From the NCBI GenBank assembly GCA_030278955.1, contig JAOANR010000001.1:37459708-37523707 (forward strand): a DNA stretch of 64,000 bases. The letters run 5' to 3'. Origin of the DNA: Hygrophila difformis (taxonomy: Eukaryota; Streptophyta; Magnoliopsida; Lamiales; Acanthaceae). The notes beneath the pieces were generated by a model. That model did not search any database, had not been told where the DNA came from, and was given only the letters and a program-made list of their open reading frames with translations. A program made the position numbers and the translations under genes. Positions 10,672-22,824 of the stretch are shown here, piece by piece (within the stretch, counting starts at the first letter, position 1; each line of letters opens with the position of its first letter).

Positions 10672-11719
10672 GATCACAGGGGAGTTCTCTGAAACCTTCT
10701 TTTTCTTTTTAATTATAATTTCTTTTTCTTTATTTCTTTCCTGCTTCCATTAGTTCTGATATAACTTAGGATAGATTTAATAGGAAGTTGTGTCATAGTA
10801 TTGAATTTCAAACTAAAAAGAAAATAATGATAGTAATAATAAACTCAGGGGAGTTAATAAACTGATAAAGGAATAGAAGATGAGTTTAAAAGGTGGTTCC
10901 TGTGGAGACATCTACTTTATAGATTTTCATTGCAAGCATGAGCCGCTCTTGAAAACTGTTCTTAGCTGTAAGCTCTGAGATCGATTGATGTCATTACTGG
11001 ATAAGTAATTTGAAGGTTTTGTGATGATATTAACCTTAGTGATTTGCATACTATAAACAATAACTGCACAAGGTTAAGAGGATTGATCTAATCTAGTCTC
11101 TCTTGGAAGATGAGTGTGCATATTGAGTAAAAAAAAAAAAAGAAAAAAAAAAGAGAGCAAGGGAAATTTTAGAAACAGACGTGGTAAAATAATGTGGATA
11201 TAAGTAGCTGGCACAGCTGCCCCTCTGATTTATGAGTTGAAAAACTTTAAAAGAACAGAATCAAGGGCAGGGGAGTTGAAGTTTCATCTGCAATGTCAGG
11301 TCATGCGACTCCTCCTAATAATGTGAAACCGAGCTATTGAAAGCCACGGAAGGCCACCCCTTGATGTTAAAAAAAAAAAAGAGAGTGTATTTCATTTCAG
11401 AATACAAGATATGCACATGAGTTGGACAGGATTGAGCGTGAGAAGAGAAATCTGACTAACTAAGTAGCAGAACAATAATTCACATAAGTGCAAATCACTT
11501 CTGTTAATGTTTCCATGAAATCTGGTGAATTCAAAGTCAGGTATGAAGCATCAATCAGTTGAAGGAGTTGAGCTTGGGATAGCTGGAAAAGAGAAGGTAG
11601 TGATCCAGTGGAGTCTTACATGAACATCTTAATCCCAGAAGCCACTAATTGGACTTATTCTTTGAAACTTTACAAGTTTCTTACCACTTGAGGACAAGTG
11701 TTTCTAAATGTGAGGATGG
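10672..11719 (+). other. Internal spacer and PPT-like tract, copy A
   Basis: No ORF is supported. The spacer contains A-rich runs near 11129-11152 and 11369-11380 whose lengths differ between the copies. At its end, CTTGAGGACAAGTG (11689-11702) and TCTAAATGTGAGGATGG (11703-11719) resemble the conserved sequence that precedes 3' LTRs in Athila/Tat-type elements; I take the latter as the polypurine tract. Confidence 0.55.
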
Positions 11720-12216
11720 TGATGACAGCCTTTCGTGACTGTCATTTGCGTCCAATTTAGTGTCTTGATGATGACTTTTTGCTCCTAATTCCATTGATTT
11801 TTGATGAATAGTCATAAAGGATTAGGAAAGATGAAAGAAGAATTAAGATTGCAAAGAAGTTGGAAAATACATGAAAAATGGCTTGAAATTCTGAGTTTTC
11901 CTTGAAAGTCTCGCACGCAGTGTTTCTATTGAACTGATCCACGCTTTGTCATGCAGAAGGAAGTTAAGCTGGAAAACAGCGGGAAGTGGAAAGGACATAG
12001 CGAGGAAAGAAAAGGAATGATGCGAGGACTTGTTTCCTAAGTCAGAAAGAGATTTAAGGAAAATGTGCGAATGCTGAAGTCCACGCGATGATGATCGACA
12101 TCGCGAGGAAAGGAAGTCTGCGCAAGACAGAAGTTTTATCCGTTATGGCGAGAAGCAGAGTTCTCTGGGAGAAACTGTGAGACCTCGCCTCATCACGAAA
12201 GATGATTTTATGTTTA

Positions 12217-12249
12217 CTCTCGCTTTGAAGGAACTGGACAAAGCGAGAG
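12217..12249 (+). repeat. Palindrome CTCTCGCTTTG / CAAAGCGAGAG in LTR U3
   Basis: Perfect 11-bp arms around an 11-nt loop lie 59 bp upstream of the LTR TATA box. Related but less perfect copies (CACGCTTTGTC, CACGCGATG...CATCGCGAG, CACGCGATG...CAAAGCGAGAG) occur at about 11941, 12081-12118 and 13257-13287. Others lie upstream of F-box unit 1 at 21213-21491. The 3' LTR has the same palindrome at 33829-33861. Confidence 0.75.
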
Positions 12250-12307
12250 GAGAGCTATTCTGATGCGAGCGGTTATCATCCAAGGCAGAAACAGTTACAA
12301 CACCCAT

Positions 12308-12317
12308 CTATAAATAA
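12308..12317 (+). promoter_or_regulatory. LTR core promoter TATA box
   Basis: CTATAAATAA followed by GACCC is a typical plant LTR TATA context. It lies 588 bp into the LTR, so U3 is about 0.6 kb and the transcript would begin near 12340. The 3' LTR counterpart is at 33920-33929. Confidence 0.6.
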
Positions 12318-15042
12318 GACCCTTGGGGAATCAGCTCAGCAGGCGGGAGATTGAAGAGAATAGCTCGACTTTACTCTCCAGTCCATTTTTAGAACTTAGT
12401 AGGTAGGTTAGGATTTAATTTTCTCTGCAATTTACTTTCATGTTCTTCAGATTTGTAATTTGTTTTCGTAGATCTGTAATTCAATTTCGCAGTAGATTTC
12501 TTTAAGATTAGCTGTTAGATTAGCTAGAGGATACCCTGGAAGGAGAGTCGCTTTCGGATCGCTTGTTCATCCATCATGACGATCATCATCTAAACTCCGA
12601 CTCACTCGCTCATCTTTGCATTATTCTGATAGCAATCAGATTTCCAGGTGTATTCGTTTTTAATTACTTGTTATTTGAGATACAAGAAGAATGATTGGTT
12701 ATCAGATTGTGAATTTCTTATCTTTCTGGTTTCTATTTCCATTTCGTAATTCTGTTTCAGCAGAGTATAAACCTCAATTGCATCATTTAATCTGAATTTT
12801 GCATCATATCTTGAATTCGATTTTCGAAGATCATAATACTTTCACATCTTTAATGCGCTAATTTGTCGTTCCAATTACATAAGAAATTTGGATGTTGTAA
12901 CCGAGTTAGGTATGATCTGGCAGAATTATGAATTTACTCGATTTCCTGTCAATGTTATGTTTATAGAGGAGAATCATAAGGTTTAATGTTCAGAACTCTA
13001 AAAGGTTCCTGGAGACCCAATGCAGTGTTAATCATCGCTTGATAATCTCTGAGAATTAATAATTTTGAGTTCATGAGCTTGGATGCAAAAGATTCTATGT
13101 TCATAATTTTCTGAACAGAGATTCCAGAAGGTAGTTATGACAGTTATAAATTCTGATCATTTACTTCGAATAAGGATATTCCCTCGTTTCACCCTAAAAG
13201 ATGACGCGAGGAAATATCCAGATAGATCTATTATGACAAAGGTTATTCGAATACTCACGCGATGTCAATCTGACAAAGCGAGAGGATCAATCTATAACAT
13301 CAATAGATTTGATATCCATTTTATAGGATATTAATCATTTACTTTTACTTCTTATATGTATATAACCAGTACCTATAAGTAGGAATTGAGTACCTTGCCG
13401 CATTATTACAGAACTATTGCGAGGCATTCAATTCTTTGTATAAGTAAAATCTGGAGAACATTCTTTGAATATTAGCTCCCTCCACGCTGTACAGACATAG
13501 CGCGCGGAAAATTGGAATGTTCATAGTTTGAAACCCAAAATAGTTACTGCGAGCTATATTGGACACTTATTTTGCAGAGTTATTTCTCAAATTCTCTTTC
13601 TTGGGAAAGTTATTTCCTAATTCTGTCTAGTTTCCAACGTATATTTTGGAAGCACCCTTTGCATTTTGATTAAGAGGATTCAGAACCCTCAACGTCTCTT
13701 TATACATATAATACTACATATACATATAATATTTTGGGATATTTCCCAGTATATGATGAGTAATCATACTTCATGATTACAAAATTACAATTCATATGTG
13801 CAACACGTTTTACTATTTTACACTGGTACGCTGAGAGAGATGATGATATAGGTTTACTCAATCATTATTTACTCAGGACTGATAAAGAACAAACTTGTTC
13901 TTCAGTTGGGCATTTAGTACCTGTCGTTTAAAAGGGAAAGATGTTTCAAGAACCATCTTTTGTCCTAAAAATTAGTAGAGTATCAGGAAGATTAATTTCC
14001 GGGGTTCATAGTATTAGTTAACACTATAGCTATGAGTAGGAGATTAAATATTTCTACTACAGTCTACTAATCCTGAGTCAAATCATGGATATTTGGAGCT
14101 GTTTACAGAGACTTCTTGAGCTAAATCAGTTATACAAATCTGAGTAGTCTGGATAAGTCAAGGAATTTGAATAGCAATTTCATCTTGATATACTTACAGG
14201 ACTACTATTCCTTATGAATACTTGCAGGAATTACTCTGAAGAGATAAATCTTATGGAAACATTGGATGATAGATTTAAATATTAGCTTTTTCATTTGTTG
14301 TAGAGGACATCCAATACAGGATCATAAGATTAGTTTGATCAGAGTGATAAAAAGAACAACTTCAAGTTCGGACGAATATAGTAAGATTTAGAAGTGACCT
14401 CAAGTTGTCAAAGGCTTAATCTAAGTCTGAAAGAAAAGATTAAGTGACAGTTCTGAAAGCTATTATCATAGAAGGAGTCTGACAGATCATTCTGTAACGG
14501 TAGTATTCCATGATTTCAGAGCTTAGAATGTCATGACACTGAATCATAAGTACCTGTCTTGGGAAGTGATTAAAGACATGAAGAATTGATTGAATTGTGT
14601 AAAGGATTTTTCTATCTCAAAGAACCTTCATTATGTTTTATCCAATGAAGTATGATAATCTCACCATATGCTTATTTCATTTGATTTGGTCTGTAATACC
14701 TTAAACACATGAATAAGATCATAATATCTTACATCATTTCAATTGTTTTCTTTACTGCATTTATAGTTTTAAGCATTTACATTTCAGTAGTATTCTTAGT
14801 AATAATCATTACACCATTCTTAAACCAAGAGTAGAGACAGATTCTGAAGCTAATAACTCTATTAAAACACTTCTATCGTGTAACTCTCTTTTGAACGATC
14901 CCGACAATTAAAATAAATATTGCAGCTTGATACCGTGCGCTTTCGGTAGGAGAAACTAGGCAAGCTTTTTAACAGCCCTATATAGATTATAGTGTAAAGG
15001 CTGTCGGGGGGCACTGACCGAGGGTTCGCCTCAAAAGCTTCA

Positions 15043-15060
15043 TGGCGCCGTTGCCGGGGA
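15043..15060 (+). other. Primer-binding site, tRNA-Asp
   Basis: TGGCGCCGTTGCCGGGGA directly abuts the LTR end. It is complementary to the 3' end (including CCA) of plant cytosolic tRNA-Asp(GUC), the primer typical of Athila-type elements. The same 18 bases occur at 41154-41171 (+) and 59491-59508 (-). Confidence 0.85.
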
Positions 15061-15181
15061 GGGTGTAGCGTTATGAATTTTAGAACTGTAGATATTCTTG
15101 GTTTAATTGTAATTATTTACTTTTTATTACAATAAATTCACAAATACTTTCATTTTGTTCACAGAGAAGCCTCAACAGTTT

Positions 15182-18100
15182 ATGAGCGAGAGAAGAACTC
15201 GATCTTCAAGACCACCTTTGCTTCCTTTTAATTGTGAACTTGAGAGAACAGCAAGGCTGATCAGAGCAAGTGCAAGAAGGAGACAGAGAGATCTTGCAGA
15301 AGGAAACCTTTCAACCATAACAAGGATGGCCAACAATGGACAGAATGACGGACCTGGGAACTTGCCAAATGGACAACCAGATAATCAGCAAAACATTCCA
15401 CTTCGAGGACCTTTTCAAGCACCACAAAGAGCTGCTGCACCACAATTTATTCATCAACACTATTTTCCACCAAATTTTGCTAATCCTGTTCCGAACCCTC
15501 AAGAAGAGCAATATCAACCATGGCAACCTAATGTCGATCAATATTTGGCTGGGACGGATGAGGAAGTTGATATACCACCTGGTATATTGAACCTAGCATC
15601 TTCTAGAGCGTTCTATGGAATGAGTGCTGAAGATCCTCATTTACATCTCAAGAAGTTTGTTGAACTGAGCAAGACAGTAAAGAAAGGAAGAGCTTCAAGA
15701 GAAACCATTCAGTTGGCTATGTTTCCATTCTCTTTGGATGGCTCAGCTAAAGAATGGTATGATTCATTAAATGCTCAACAGAAGGCTACATGGCCAGAAT
15801 TAGTCAGGAATTTCCTACTCAAGTATTTTCCTGAAAGCAAAGTTGACGAATGGGTAGACAAGATCTCTAGTTTCAAGATGAGAAAGGGGGAATCTCTTAA
15901 GGATGCCCGGGATAGATTCTTCGACATGCTCAAGAGATGCCCACAACATGGTATAACTGAGAGAAGGTTATTGAAGATTTTCTTCACTGGACTAACTCAC
16001 ACTTGGCAGATGATGATCAATGCCACTGGAGGGGAACAATTGCTTCAAATGCCACTTGATAGAGCGTGGTCAACAATAGATACTATGACAGCCAGCAGGG
16101 CAGTCCTCCAGGACGATGATCCACCATCTCCTACCAGGAAAAGTCTTGTCATCCATACAGATAAAAATGAAGAGAAATTTGCAGCACTCTCCAAGCAGAT
16201 TGCTGATTTACAGTTGGCTCAGAAAGCAAATCAACAGGCTCAGCATCAACAACAACAGCAACCAGTAATGGTCCTTCAACCTGCTCCAATGGAATCTGTG
16301 TATCAGTGCGGAATTTGCTCAGGGCCACATCACAATGATCAGTGTCCACAAATTCAGGAAGCCCCAAAGCAGGATGAGAGCTGTAACTACACCGGATTCC
16401 AAAACAAACACCCGAATCTGAGCTATGGTAATACTCAGAACGCACAAAATGCACATCTTCTGAACCCACAACAATCAAATCAGCAGCAGTTTCGTCCTTC
16501 ACAACCATTTTATCCACAACAACAGATGTACCCACAGAGACCTTTCCAGCAGGTGAACCAACAGAATAGGCCATTTGGACAGTTTGCACCAGTCCCGGTG
16601 AACTTTCCACAACAACCTTATCCTGTTGCTCAAGATAATACTTACTCTTTAAAAGTGGAAAATGCTCTGAAGGAGTTCATTGTTAAGCAGACAGAGACGA
16701 ATAATCAACTGCAGGCTTCAATCAAGAATGTTGAGAATTCAGTGACGGAGATGGCCAAACTATTACAGCAGAGAGAAAAAGGGAAATTACCAAGTTCTTC
16801 TGAAACAAACCCACAATGTAAGGCAGTTACATTGAGGGGAGGAAAAGAGGTTGTTGATCCTGAATTTGAAAAGAAAAGAGATAGGTTGCTGCAACAGAAA
16901 AAGTTCAAGGATGTTCAAACAATGGAAGAAGATGACCACCCTGAACAGAGACAGATACTTGAGGAAAAGGGTTTGGAAAAGAATGTCTCAGGATATTCCT
17001 TTCCTAAGGAAAAAGAGGGAGGTAATGATAATCCTAACTCTACAGGTAACAAAAAGGATTCACTGGATGAGCACATGCCCAGGATACCATATCCTGGGAG
17101 ACTTAAAAATGATCTTCAAGAAATTAAATTTAAGAAATTTCTTGAAAAGATTAAGGCCATCGAAATATCAATCCCTTTGGTTGAATTAATTGCTGAAATG
17201 CCCACTTACGCTAAGTTTCTGAAAGAATTAATTTCAGGGAAAAGAAGTGCAGGAGAGCAGCACATGGTGGTCCTAAATCAAAACTGTAGCTTGGTTCTTC
17301 AGCAGAGGATTCCTCCAAAGCTTGAAGACCCAGGGAGTTTCACCTTACCTCTGATTATCAACAGTAAGGAAGCCGGGCGAGGACTCTGTGACTTGGGAAG
17401 CAGCATCAACGTGATGCCACTGGCTATGGCGAGACGCTTGGATTTGGGAAGGATGAGGCCGGTCAATATGACCCTCTTCTTTGCTGATCAATCAAGCACC
17501 AGACCAGAAGGGATCATTGAGGATGTTTTAGTAAAGACAGGAGGCCTTTGTTTTCCAGCTGACTTTGTCATTCTGGACATCGACGAAAATGTCAGAATTC
17601 CTATCATATTGGGAAGGCCTTTTCTGGTGACTGCGGGAGCCATGATCGATGCAAAGAATGGCATTGTGAAGCTTCATGTTGATAATCAGGAGGTCACTTT
17701 TGACATGATGAAGATGTCAACATATCCTTTCAACGCTTTTGAAACCAATGTAGCGGGGAATGAATTAGAAGATAGTAATATGGAGGGTGGAAATCTTTTT
17801 GATTACTATAATCTCTTTACTACTGATGTAACTGAGAACAATATCACCCCACTCACAAATGCTAAAGATGCTACTTTTGCTTACTTGTGTGCGGTTAGAT
17901 TCGCTGATCCTGAGACTGGTGAAATCAAGGATGGATCAGAAAGTGAGGATATGCCATCTTCAGAGCAATCTGAGGATGACATTGATAAAACAGACCCTTT
18001 TGAGGAAGGATCTGATTTAAAGATGGAAGTGCAAACTCGAAGCAGATTAACTCCATCGATAGAAAACCCACCTGAGCTTGAGCTTAAAGTATTACCAGAA

Positions 18101-20968
18101 CATCTTAAGTATGCCTTCTTGGCAGACAAAAAGAAGCTTCCGGTAATAATTTCATCCAAATTGAGTGAAGAACAAGAGCAAGCTCTAGTAGGTACCCTTA
18201 AAAATCATATTCAGGCAATTGCTTGGACTATAGCAGATATCAAAGGCATCAGTCCACACATTTGTATGCATAGGATTCTGATGGAGGATGAATACAAACC
18301 CTCCAGACAACCACAAAGGAGGCTAAACCCACCAATGCAGGAAGTTGTCAAGAAGGAGGTAATCAAGCTACTTGATGCAGGTATAATCTATCCTATCTCT
18401 GATAGTAAATGGGTCAGTCCAACGCAAGTTGTACCCAAAAAGGGTGGAATTTGTATTGTGACAAATGAACATGGTGATGAAGTAGCAACAAGACCAGTCA
18501 CTGGTTGGAGAGTTTGCATTGACTATAGAAAATTAAACACTGCCACAAGAAAAGATCATTTTCCTTTACCGTTCATTGATCAAATGTTAGAAAGATTGTC
18601 AGGTAAACCATTTTACAGTTTTCTTGATGGTTATTCAGGTTATAATCAAATAGTTATTGCTAGTGAAGATCATGAGAAAACAACTTTTACATGCCCATAT
18701 GGAACATTTGCTTATAGAAGAATGCCTTTTGGATTATGTAATGCTCCTGCTACATTTCAAAGATGCATGATGAGTATTTTCTCTGATTTTATTGAAAAAT
18801 GCATTGAAGTGTTTATGGATGATTTCACTGTTCATGGAACTGACTTTGAAGATTCTTTAAAAAATTTGTCAAAAATTTTGCAGAGATGTGAGGACACTAA
18901 CTTAGTTCTTAACTGGGAAAAGTGTCATTTTATGGTTCAAGAAGGAATTGTTCTGGGACACAAAGTATCTAGAGCAGGAATAGAAGTAGATAAGGCTAAG
19001 GTTTCTGTAATAGCAAATCTACCACCACCTAAAACAATTAAGGCAGTAAGGAGTTTTCTTGGTCATGCTGGTTTTTATAGAAGGTTTATTAAGGACTTTT
19101 CTAAGATAGCAAGACCTTTGTGTAATCTTCTTCATAAGGATGTAACATTCAGCTTTGATGAAGACTGCTTAACAGCTTTTAAGACTTTGAAGGAGAAATT
19201 AATCACTGCACCTATAGTTCAGTCTCCTGATTGGAGTCTACCTTTTGAGCTCATGTGCGATGGTAGTGAGAATGCAGTAGGAGCAGTTTTGGGGCAACAC
19301 AAAGAAGGCAAACATCATGTTATCTATTATGCTAGCCATACTCTTAATGATGCCCAGATAAACTACACTACTACAGAAAAGGAAATGTATGCTGTAGTTT
19401 TGGCCTTTGATAAGTTTAGACAGTATCTTATTGGAGCCCAAACTATAGTTTACACAGATCATTCTGCATTACGATATCTTTTCTCAAAGCAAGAAGCCAA
19501 ACCGAGGCTAATAAGATGGGTTTTACTTCTACAAGAATTTGACATTATTATCAAGGATAGAAAAGGAAAAGATAATGGAGTAGCAGACCACCTTTCTAGA
19601 TTGGAGGAGAAAACAGAGAAAGAGGAAGTTGTAAATGATAAATTCCCAGATGAACAATTGTATGCTTTGCAGTTGCATCAATTTGATTGTCCTTGGTTTT
19701 CAGATTTTGCCAATTATCTAGCTTGCAAGATTGTCCCGAAATTTAAAGACTCTCATCAGAAGTCGAGGTTTTTCAGAGAAATTCAGAAATACTATTGGGA
19801 TGACCCCTTTTTATTCAAGTTTTGTTCAGACCAGGTTATTAGGCGCTGTGTTCATGAAAAAGAAGGTTTCCAAATTGTCAGAAAGTGTCATGAGAACCCT
19901 GTGGGAGGCCATCATGGTCCTGCTAGGACTGCTAGAAAAGTTCTAGACTGTGGGTTTTACTGGCCAACTATCTTCTTGGATTCCCAGAAACTTATAAAGA
20001 TGTGTGATAGATGTCAAAGATTGGGAAACATTTCAATGAGAGAAGAAATGCCTCAAAAAGGGATTTTAGAAGTCGAGATATTTGATGTCTGGGGAATTGA
20101 TTTTATGGGACCATTTCCCCCGTCTTTTGGTAATCATTATATTCTAGTAGCTGTTGATTATGTTTCAAAGTGGGTAGAAGCAGTAGCCTTGCCCAATAAT
20201 GAAGCTAAACAAGTTACTAAATTTCTACAGAAGAATATTTTTACCAGGTTTGGAGCCCCTCGCGCCATTATATCTGATGGAGGATCTCACTTTGTGAATA
20301 AGCTCTTTGAGAAATTATTAAAGCAGTATGGCGTTCATCACAAAGTTGGATCACCATATCATCCTCAGACAAGTGGACAGGTGGAGGTATCTAATAAGGA
20401 AATCAAGCACATTCTACAAGCTTCTGTGAACATCACAAGAAAAGACTGGTCAAAGAAGTTAGATGATGCTTTATGGGCTTACAGGACTGCTTTTAAAACT
20501 CCTATAGGAATGTCTCCCTACAGATTAGTTTTTGGAAAAGCATGTCATCTTCCAGTTGAGTTAGAACATAGAGCATATTGGGCCATTAAAATGCTCAACA
20601 TGGATTTTCAGTCAGGACAAGATAAGAGGAAGTTTGATCTGTCTAAACTAGAAGAGATGAGACTGGAAGCATATGAGAGCAGCAAGATTTATAAAGATCG
20701 AACTAAGAAAATTCATGATTCAAAAATTAAACAGAAAGAATTTTATGTTGGTCAATTGGTTTTGCTTTATAATTCTCGTTTGAAATTATTTCCAGGTAAG
20801 CTCAGATCAAGGTGGACAGGACCATTTCCTGTTGTAGCTGTTCATAACAATGGATCAGTGACAATTATGCTCAATGAAGGAGAAAAGACTGTGAATGGAC
20901 ACAGACTAAAAGAATATATTGGTCAACAAGATCTAAATATCCAAACTGAATATTTGGATAATCCTTAG
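15182..20968 (+). CDS. Gag-pol polyprotein, Athila lineage (family 1)
   Basis: A 1928-aa open frame counted from the first in-frame ATG; the frame is also open upstream from about 15155. Gag lies at about residues 190-270 ([20 protein letters not shown]), followed by a variant Cys-x2-Cys-x3-His-x4-Cys knuckle near 376. The aspartic protease reads [11 protein letters not shown] near 737. Reverse transcriptase has FMDDF near 1211, and RNase H has [10 protein letters not shown] near 1424. Integrase shows a His/His/Cys/Cys finger near 1570-1610, then Asp (GIDFMGP), Asp (ISDGG) and Glu ([10 protein letters not shown]) near 1640, 1697 and 1733. No chromodomain is seen. No stop or frameshift is present, so the element may be competent. 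It would copy genomic RNA to cDNA and integrate it. Confidence 0.93.
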   Translation: MSERRTRSSRPPLLPFNCELERTARLIRASARRRQRDLAEGNLSTITRMANNGQNDGPGNLPNGQPDNQQNIPLRGPFQAPQRAAAPQFIHQHYFPPNFANPVPNPQEEQYQPWQPNVDQYLAGTDEEVDIPPGILNLASSRAFYGMSAEDPHLHLKKFVELSKTVKKGRASRETIQLAMFPFSLDGSAKEWYDSLNAQQKATWPELVRNFLLKYFPESKVDEWVDKISSFKMRKGESLKDARDRFFDMLKRCPQHGITERRLLKIFFTGLTHTWQMMINATGGEQLLQMPLDRAWSTIDTMTASRAVLQDDDPPSPTRKSLVIHTDKNEEKFAALSKQIADLQLAQKANQQAQHQQQQQPVMVLQPAPMESVYQCGICSGPHHNDQCPQIQEAPKQDESCNYTGFQNKHPNLSYGNTQNAQNAHLLNPQQSNQQQFRPSQPFYPQQQMYPQRPFQQVNQQNRPFGQFAPVPVNFPQQPYPVAQDNTYSLKVENALKEFIVKQTETNNQLQASIKNVENSVTEMAKLLQQREKGKLPSSSETNPQCKAVTLRGGKEVVDPEFEKKRDRLLQQKKFKDVQTMEEDDHPEQRQILEEKGLEKNVSGYSFPKEKEGGNDNPNSTGNKKDSLDEHMPRIPYPGRLKNDLQEIKFKKFLEKIKAIEISIPLVELIAEMPTYAKFLKELISGKRSAGEQHMVVLNQNCSLVLQQRIPPKLEDPGSFTLPLIINSKEAGRGLCDLGSSINVMPLAMARRLDLGRMRPVNMTLFFADQSSTRPEGIIEDVLVKTGGLCFPADFVILDIDENVRIPIILGRPFLVTAGAMIDAKNGIVKLHVDNQEVTFDMMKMSTYPFNAFETNVAGNELEDSNMEGGNLFDYYNLFTTDVTENNITPLTNAKDATFAYLCAVRFADPETGEIKDGSESEDMPSSEQSEDDIDKTDPFEEGSDLKMEVQTRSRLTPSIENPPELELKVLPEHLKYAFLADKKKLPVIISSKLSEEQEQALVGTLKNHIQAIAWTIADIKGISPHICMHRILMEDEYKPSRQPQRRLNPPMQEVVKKEVIKLLDAGIIYPISDSKWVSPTQVVPKKGGICIVTNEHGDEVATRPVTGWRVCIDYRKLNTATRKDHFPLPFIDQMLERLSGKPFYSFLDGYSGYNQIVIASEDHEKTTFTCPYGTFAYRRMPFGLCNAPATFQRCMMSIFSDFIEKCIEVFMDDFTVHGTDFEDSLKNLSKILQRCEDTNLVLNWEKCHFMVQEGIVLGHKVSRAGIEVDKAKVSVIANLPPPKTIKAVRSFLGHAGFYRRFIKDFSKIARPLCNLLHKDVTFSFDEDCLTAFKTLKEKLITAPIVQSPDWSLPFELMCDGSENAVGAVLGQHKEGKHHVIYYASHTLNDAQINYTTTEKEMYAVVLAFDKFRQYLIGAQTIVYTDHSALRYLFSKQEAKPRLIRWVLLLQEFDIIIKDRKGKDNGVADHLSRLEEKTEKEEVVNDKFPDEQLYALQLHQFDCPWFSDFANYLACKIVPKFKDSHQKSRFFREIQKYYWDDPFLFKFCSDQVIRRCVHEKEGFQIVRKCHENPVGGHHGPARTARKVLDCGFYWPTIFLDSQKLIKMCDRCQRLGNISMREEMPQKGILEVEIFDVWGIDFMGPFPPSFGNHYILVAVDYVSKWVEAVALPNNEAKQVTKFLQKNIFTRFGAPRAIISDGGSHFVNKLFEKLLKQYGVHHKVGSPYHPQTSGQVEVSNKEIKHILQASVNITRKDWSKKLDDALWAYRTAFKTPIGMSPYRLVFGKACHLPVELEHRAYWAIKMLNMDFQSGQDKRKFDLSKLEEMRLEAYESSKIYKDRTKKIHDSKIKQKEFYVGQLVLLYNSRLKLFPGKLRSRWTGPFPVVAVHNNGSVTIMLNEGEKTVNGHRLKEYIGQQDLNIQTEYLDNP

Positions 20969-20978
20969 TTTTCTGTTT

Positions 20979-21013
<35 letters not shown>

Positions 21014-21212
21014 GGGGTGGATACTACCCAGGTTAACTGAGTAGTATTCCCTTTTTCTTTAGATTTATTTTTCATCTCTAATTCTTTTATTCTTTATTTT
21101 CAGGAATTCGAGAAATAAAGCTGTGATGGAATGAAGAAGGAAGAGACATGAATCTTCAAACAGGTTTTTGAGTATTAAGTGTTTGGAAAATGGAGTATGT
21201 ATGAATTCTGAG

Positions 21213-21491
21213 GCCACGCTTCTGTAATTTTATCAAAGCGTGAGTCAAAATGAGTTACTCCTACTCACGCTTTGTAAAAGTTATGATGCGAGGTGATCAG
21301 TTCAAACTTTTATTCTGTTGAAATTTAAAATTTGTTAAGGAATAAGAGTTTGGTGTCTACGCTTTGTTGAAAAACAAAGCGAGACTATTTTACTCTGGGA
21401 ATTGCACAAAAATATTTTCTCGCTTTGTAATTGACAAAGCGAGAAAAGCATTTTTATACCCACGCAATGACAATCGACAGAGCGAGAGTCT
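21213..21491 (+). repeat. Palindrome cluster CTCGCTTTGT / ACAAAGCGAG upstream of F-box array
   Basis: The best copy is 21415-21447, with 14-bp perfect arms TTTTCTCGCTTTGT and ACAAAGCGAGAAAA and a 5-nt loop. Others: CACGCTT...AAGCGTG at about 21216-21242, ACGCTTTGT...ACAAAGCG at about 21359-21380, and CACGCAATG...AGAGCGAGAG at 21462-21487. Related units occur in the family 1 LTR. They may form cruciforms in DNA or hairpins in the transcript. Confidence 0.75.
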
Positions 21492-21624
21492 GGGAATTTT
21501 GAACGGATAGATTTTCAAACTTCTCAAAGACCAAAATACCCTTTTCAGACTCTTCTTCTTCTCGTACACTAACCATCACGTCGTTTCAATCGCTAGTAAT
21601 TATGGCAGAATTTAGTTTTTCTGC

Positions 21625-21632
21625 TATAAAAT
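21625..21632 (+). promoter_or_regulatory. TATA box of F-box unit 1, copy B
   Basis: TATAAAAT lies 88 nt upstream of the ATG at 21713, downstream of the palindrome cluster. Identical to position 14 in copy A. Confidence 0.5.
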
Positions 21633-21712
21633 CTAGTTGAATCCTCCTATTTCTTTCATCTCAAACATTTCCATTCTGAGAAATTATCCTAAAACCATAT
21701 TCAAAAGATAGA

Positions 21713-22453
21713 ATGGCCGCACCAGCTCCAAATGCTAGAACATCTATTCTAGACATTCCTGAAGAAATCTTGGGAGATATTCTCTCAAGGTTGGGAAGGG
21801 AAGAGATGAAGGACGTAGCCAGGTTAGCCCCAACCTGCAAAAAGTTCGCCAAGGCAGCTATGGCGCCTATAGTATGGAGGAGGGCAAATGTGGAGAGGAG
21901 GATGACTGCAGAGAGGACACTTGACTCTCATTACATCCGAATACTTCGAAGGTGCAGAGAGGCAGGAAATTTTATGCTAAAGCTAGAACCTGCGCTCTTG
22001 AGATTCTGCTATACAGGGCTCAAGGAAGCCGCCTTTGAAGTTCTTAAACCTGGAGTCGATGACAATCATCATCCCTCAATGTTCATCAAGGCTTTCATTC
22101 TTTTGAGTATGGAGAGCCTTGAGGAAATTGATGAGGGATTGTACCTTCTCGGCTCAATCTTTAAAGATGAAGATCACATCCACAAGATGGAGGCGAAGAT
22201 CAGCAAGCTATTCAATGAAAGCGAAGAGGAGCCTAATCCCTTCAAGGGACAGGGACATCGCGAGTACTGCGATTACTTAGCACCACATAGTAGGGATTTA
22301 GTTAGGGAACCTCCACACTTTAATTATGGTGCCACAAACATTGATTGTTTGTGTTGTGAGGTTACTAGTTTAATTAGGAGATTAAGAGAAAATTTTAATG
22401 AGCATGTAATTGAATCTGAGTCAGAATTAGAAACTGATTCAGATTCAAACTGA
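21713..22453 (+). CDS. F-box protein unit 1, copy B (single exon)
   Basis: A 246-aa protein starting MAAPAPNART. The F-box is at about residues 12-56 (IPEEILGDILSRLG). A helical region follows, with AGNFMLKLEPALLRF and EAAFEVLKPGVDDNHHPS motifs common to the whole set and resembling the TPR-like domain of At2g35280-type F-box proteins. The C-terminus has NPFKGQ, a Cys near 186, Cys-Leu-Cys-Cys near 212-215, and an acidic Glu/Ser/Asp tail. F-box proteins bridge SKP1 to a substrate for ubiquitination. The CCA-AAT-GCT-AG near its start matches the exon junction of unit 2, so this unit seems to be an intronless relative. It lies downstream of, and parallel to, an intact pol. Confidence 0.85.
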   Translation: MAAPAPNARTSILDIPEEILGDILSRLGREEMKDVARLAPTCKKFAKAAMAPIVWRRANVERRMTAERTLDSHYIRILRRCREAGNFMLKLEPALLRFCYTGLKEAAFEVLKPGVDDNHHPSMFIKAFILLSMESLEEIDEGLYLLGSIFKDEDHIHKMEAKISKLFNESEEEPNPFKGQGHREYCDYLAPHSRDLVREPPHFNYGATNIDCLCCEVTSLIRRLRENFNEHVIESESELETDSDSN

Positions 22454-22824
22454 TCGATTATGTAATCTCCTAATTTGTATCTAATACTAACCCCTTTTGG
22501 TGTTGCTATATATTTACTCCTCGCTTCATCCTTATTAAAAGGAAACAACTTGATTGATCTTATCCTTTACATTAGATTTTTATCTGTTCTTTTAAATAAA
22601 AATTTTAAAATAGGGATATTTTAGGCTTAATCATTACCCCCTGCAGAGACAAGATTTATTATCTTGACCCCTGCAGTTCTTAGATAAAAATAGGCGTCTC
22701 TGTCCTTGCAGTCATTCCTCTCACTTGTCATTTCAAAAATCTTCATCAGATTTTCTTCTCTTACTCAAGAAGAAATCGCCATACACCATTTTTATCACTT
22801 TCAACCATTTTCATAAGCAAGATC
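22454..22824 (+). promoter_or_regulatory. Spacer and putative promoter of F-box unit 2, copy B
   Basis: It appears the same as 843-1213: a weak TATA-like sequence near 22682-22691 and a CT-rich leader. No further gene is seen. Confidence 0.4.

Larger units (their letters stand above)
1..11719 (+). mobile_element. Athila-type element, 3' internal part (copy A)
   Basis: This stretch is nearly identical to 21612-33331, with an offset of 21611 at the left and 21612 at the right. It contains the same five F-box units, the same ORF1 and the same PPT-like end, and it runs directly into the LTR at 11720. It is best read as the 3' part of a second copy of the element, arranged in tandem and sharing the middle LTR; its gag-pol would lie left of the window. 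Copy A carries a nonsense codon in F-box unit 1 and two 2-bp deletions in ORF1. Confidence 0.75.
11720..15042 (+). mobile_element. Family 1 Athila LTR (shared middle LTR; 5' LTR of intact element)
   Basis: The LTR is 3323 bp, begins TGATGACAGCC after the PPT-like tract and ends AAAAGCTTCA directly before the PBS at 15043. It matches 33332-36654 with a constant offset of 21612; I saw no difference by eye, which suggests recent insertion. It has a TATA box at 12308, palindromes upstream of it, and a long R-U5 of about 2.7 kb containing CCGTGCGCTTTCGG at 14933-14946, a word also present in family 2 LTRs. No convincing gene lies inside. Confidence 0.75.
20969..21712 (+). promoter_or_regulatory. 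Pol-to-F-box junction: A-tract, hairpins and promoter of unit 1
   Basis: No coding sequence is seen. The stretch holds a run of 28 A plus TGGGGGG (20983-21017), a hairpin with ATACTAC and GTAGTAT arms (21021-21047), and several CGCTTTGT/ACAAAGCG palindromes (21213-21491). A TATA box at 21625 precedes the ATG of unit 1. Palindromes followed by TATA repeat the layout of the LTR promoter. Confidence 0.6.

Noticed and set aside
13137..13334. Small ORF in the family 1 LTR (also at 34749)
   Set aside because: It is identical in both LTRs only because the LTRs are identical; no motif, and it lies in the U5 leader.
1..15042. Copy A as an assembly duplicate of copy B
   Set aside because: About ten substitutions and several indels separate the copies, and their right flanks differ (PBS versus Tekay), so a simple duplicate contig is unlikely, although read mapping would be decisive.
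15043..15060. tRNA-Asp gene fragment
   Set aside because: Only 18 bases match and they directly abut an LTR end, which is the definition of a PBS; no tRNA body is present.
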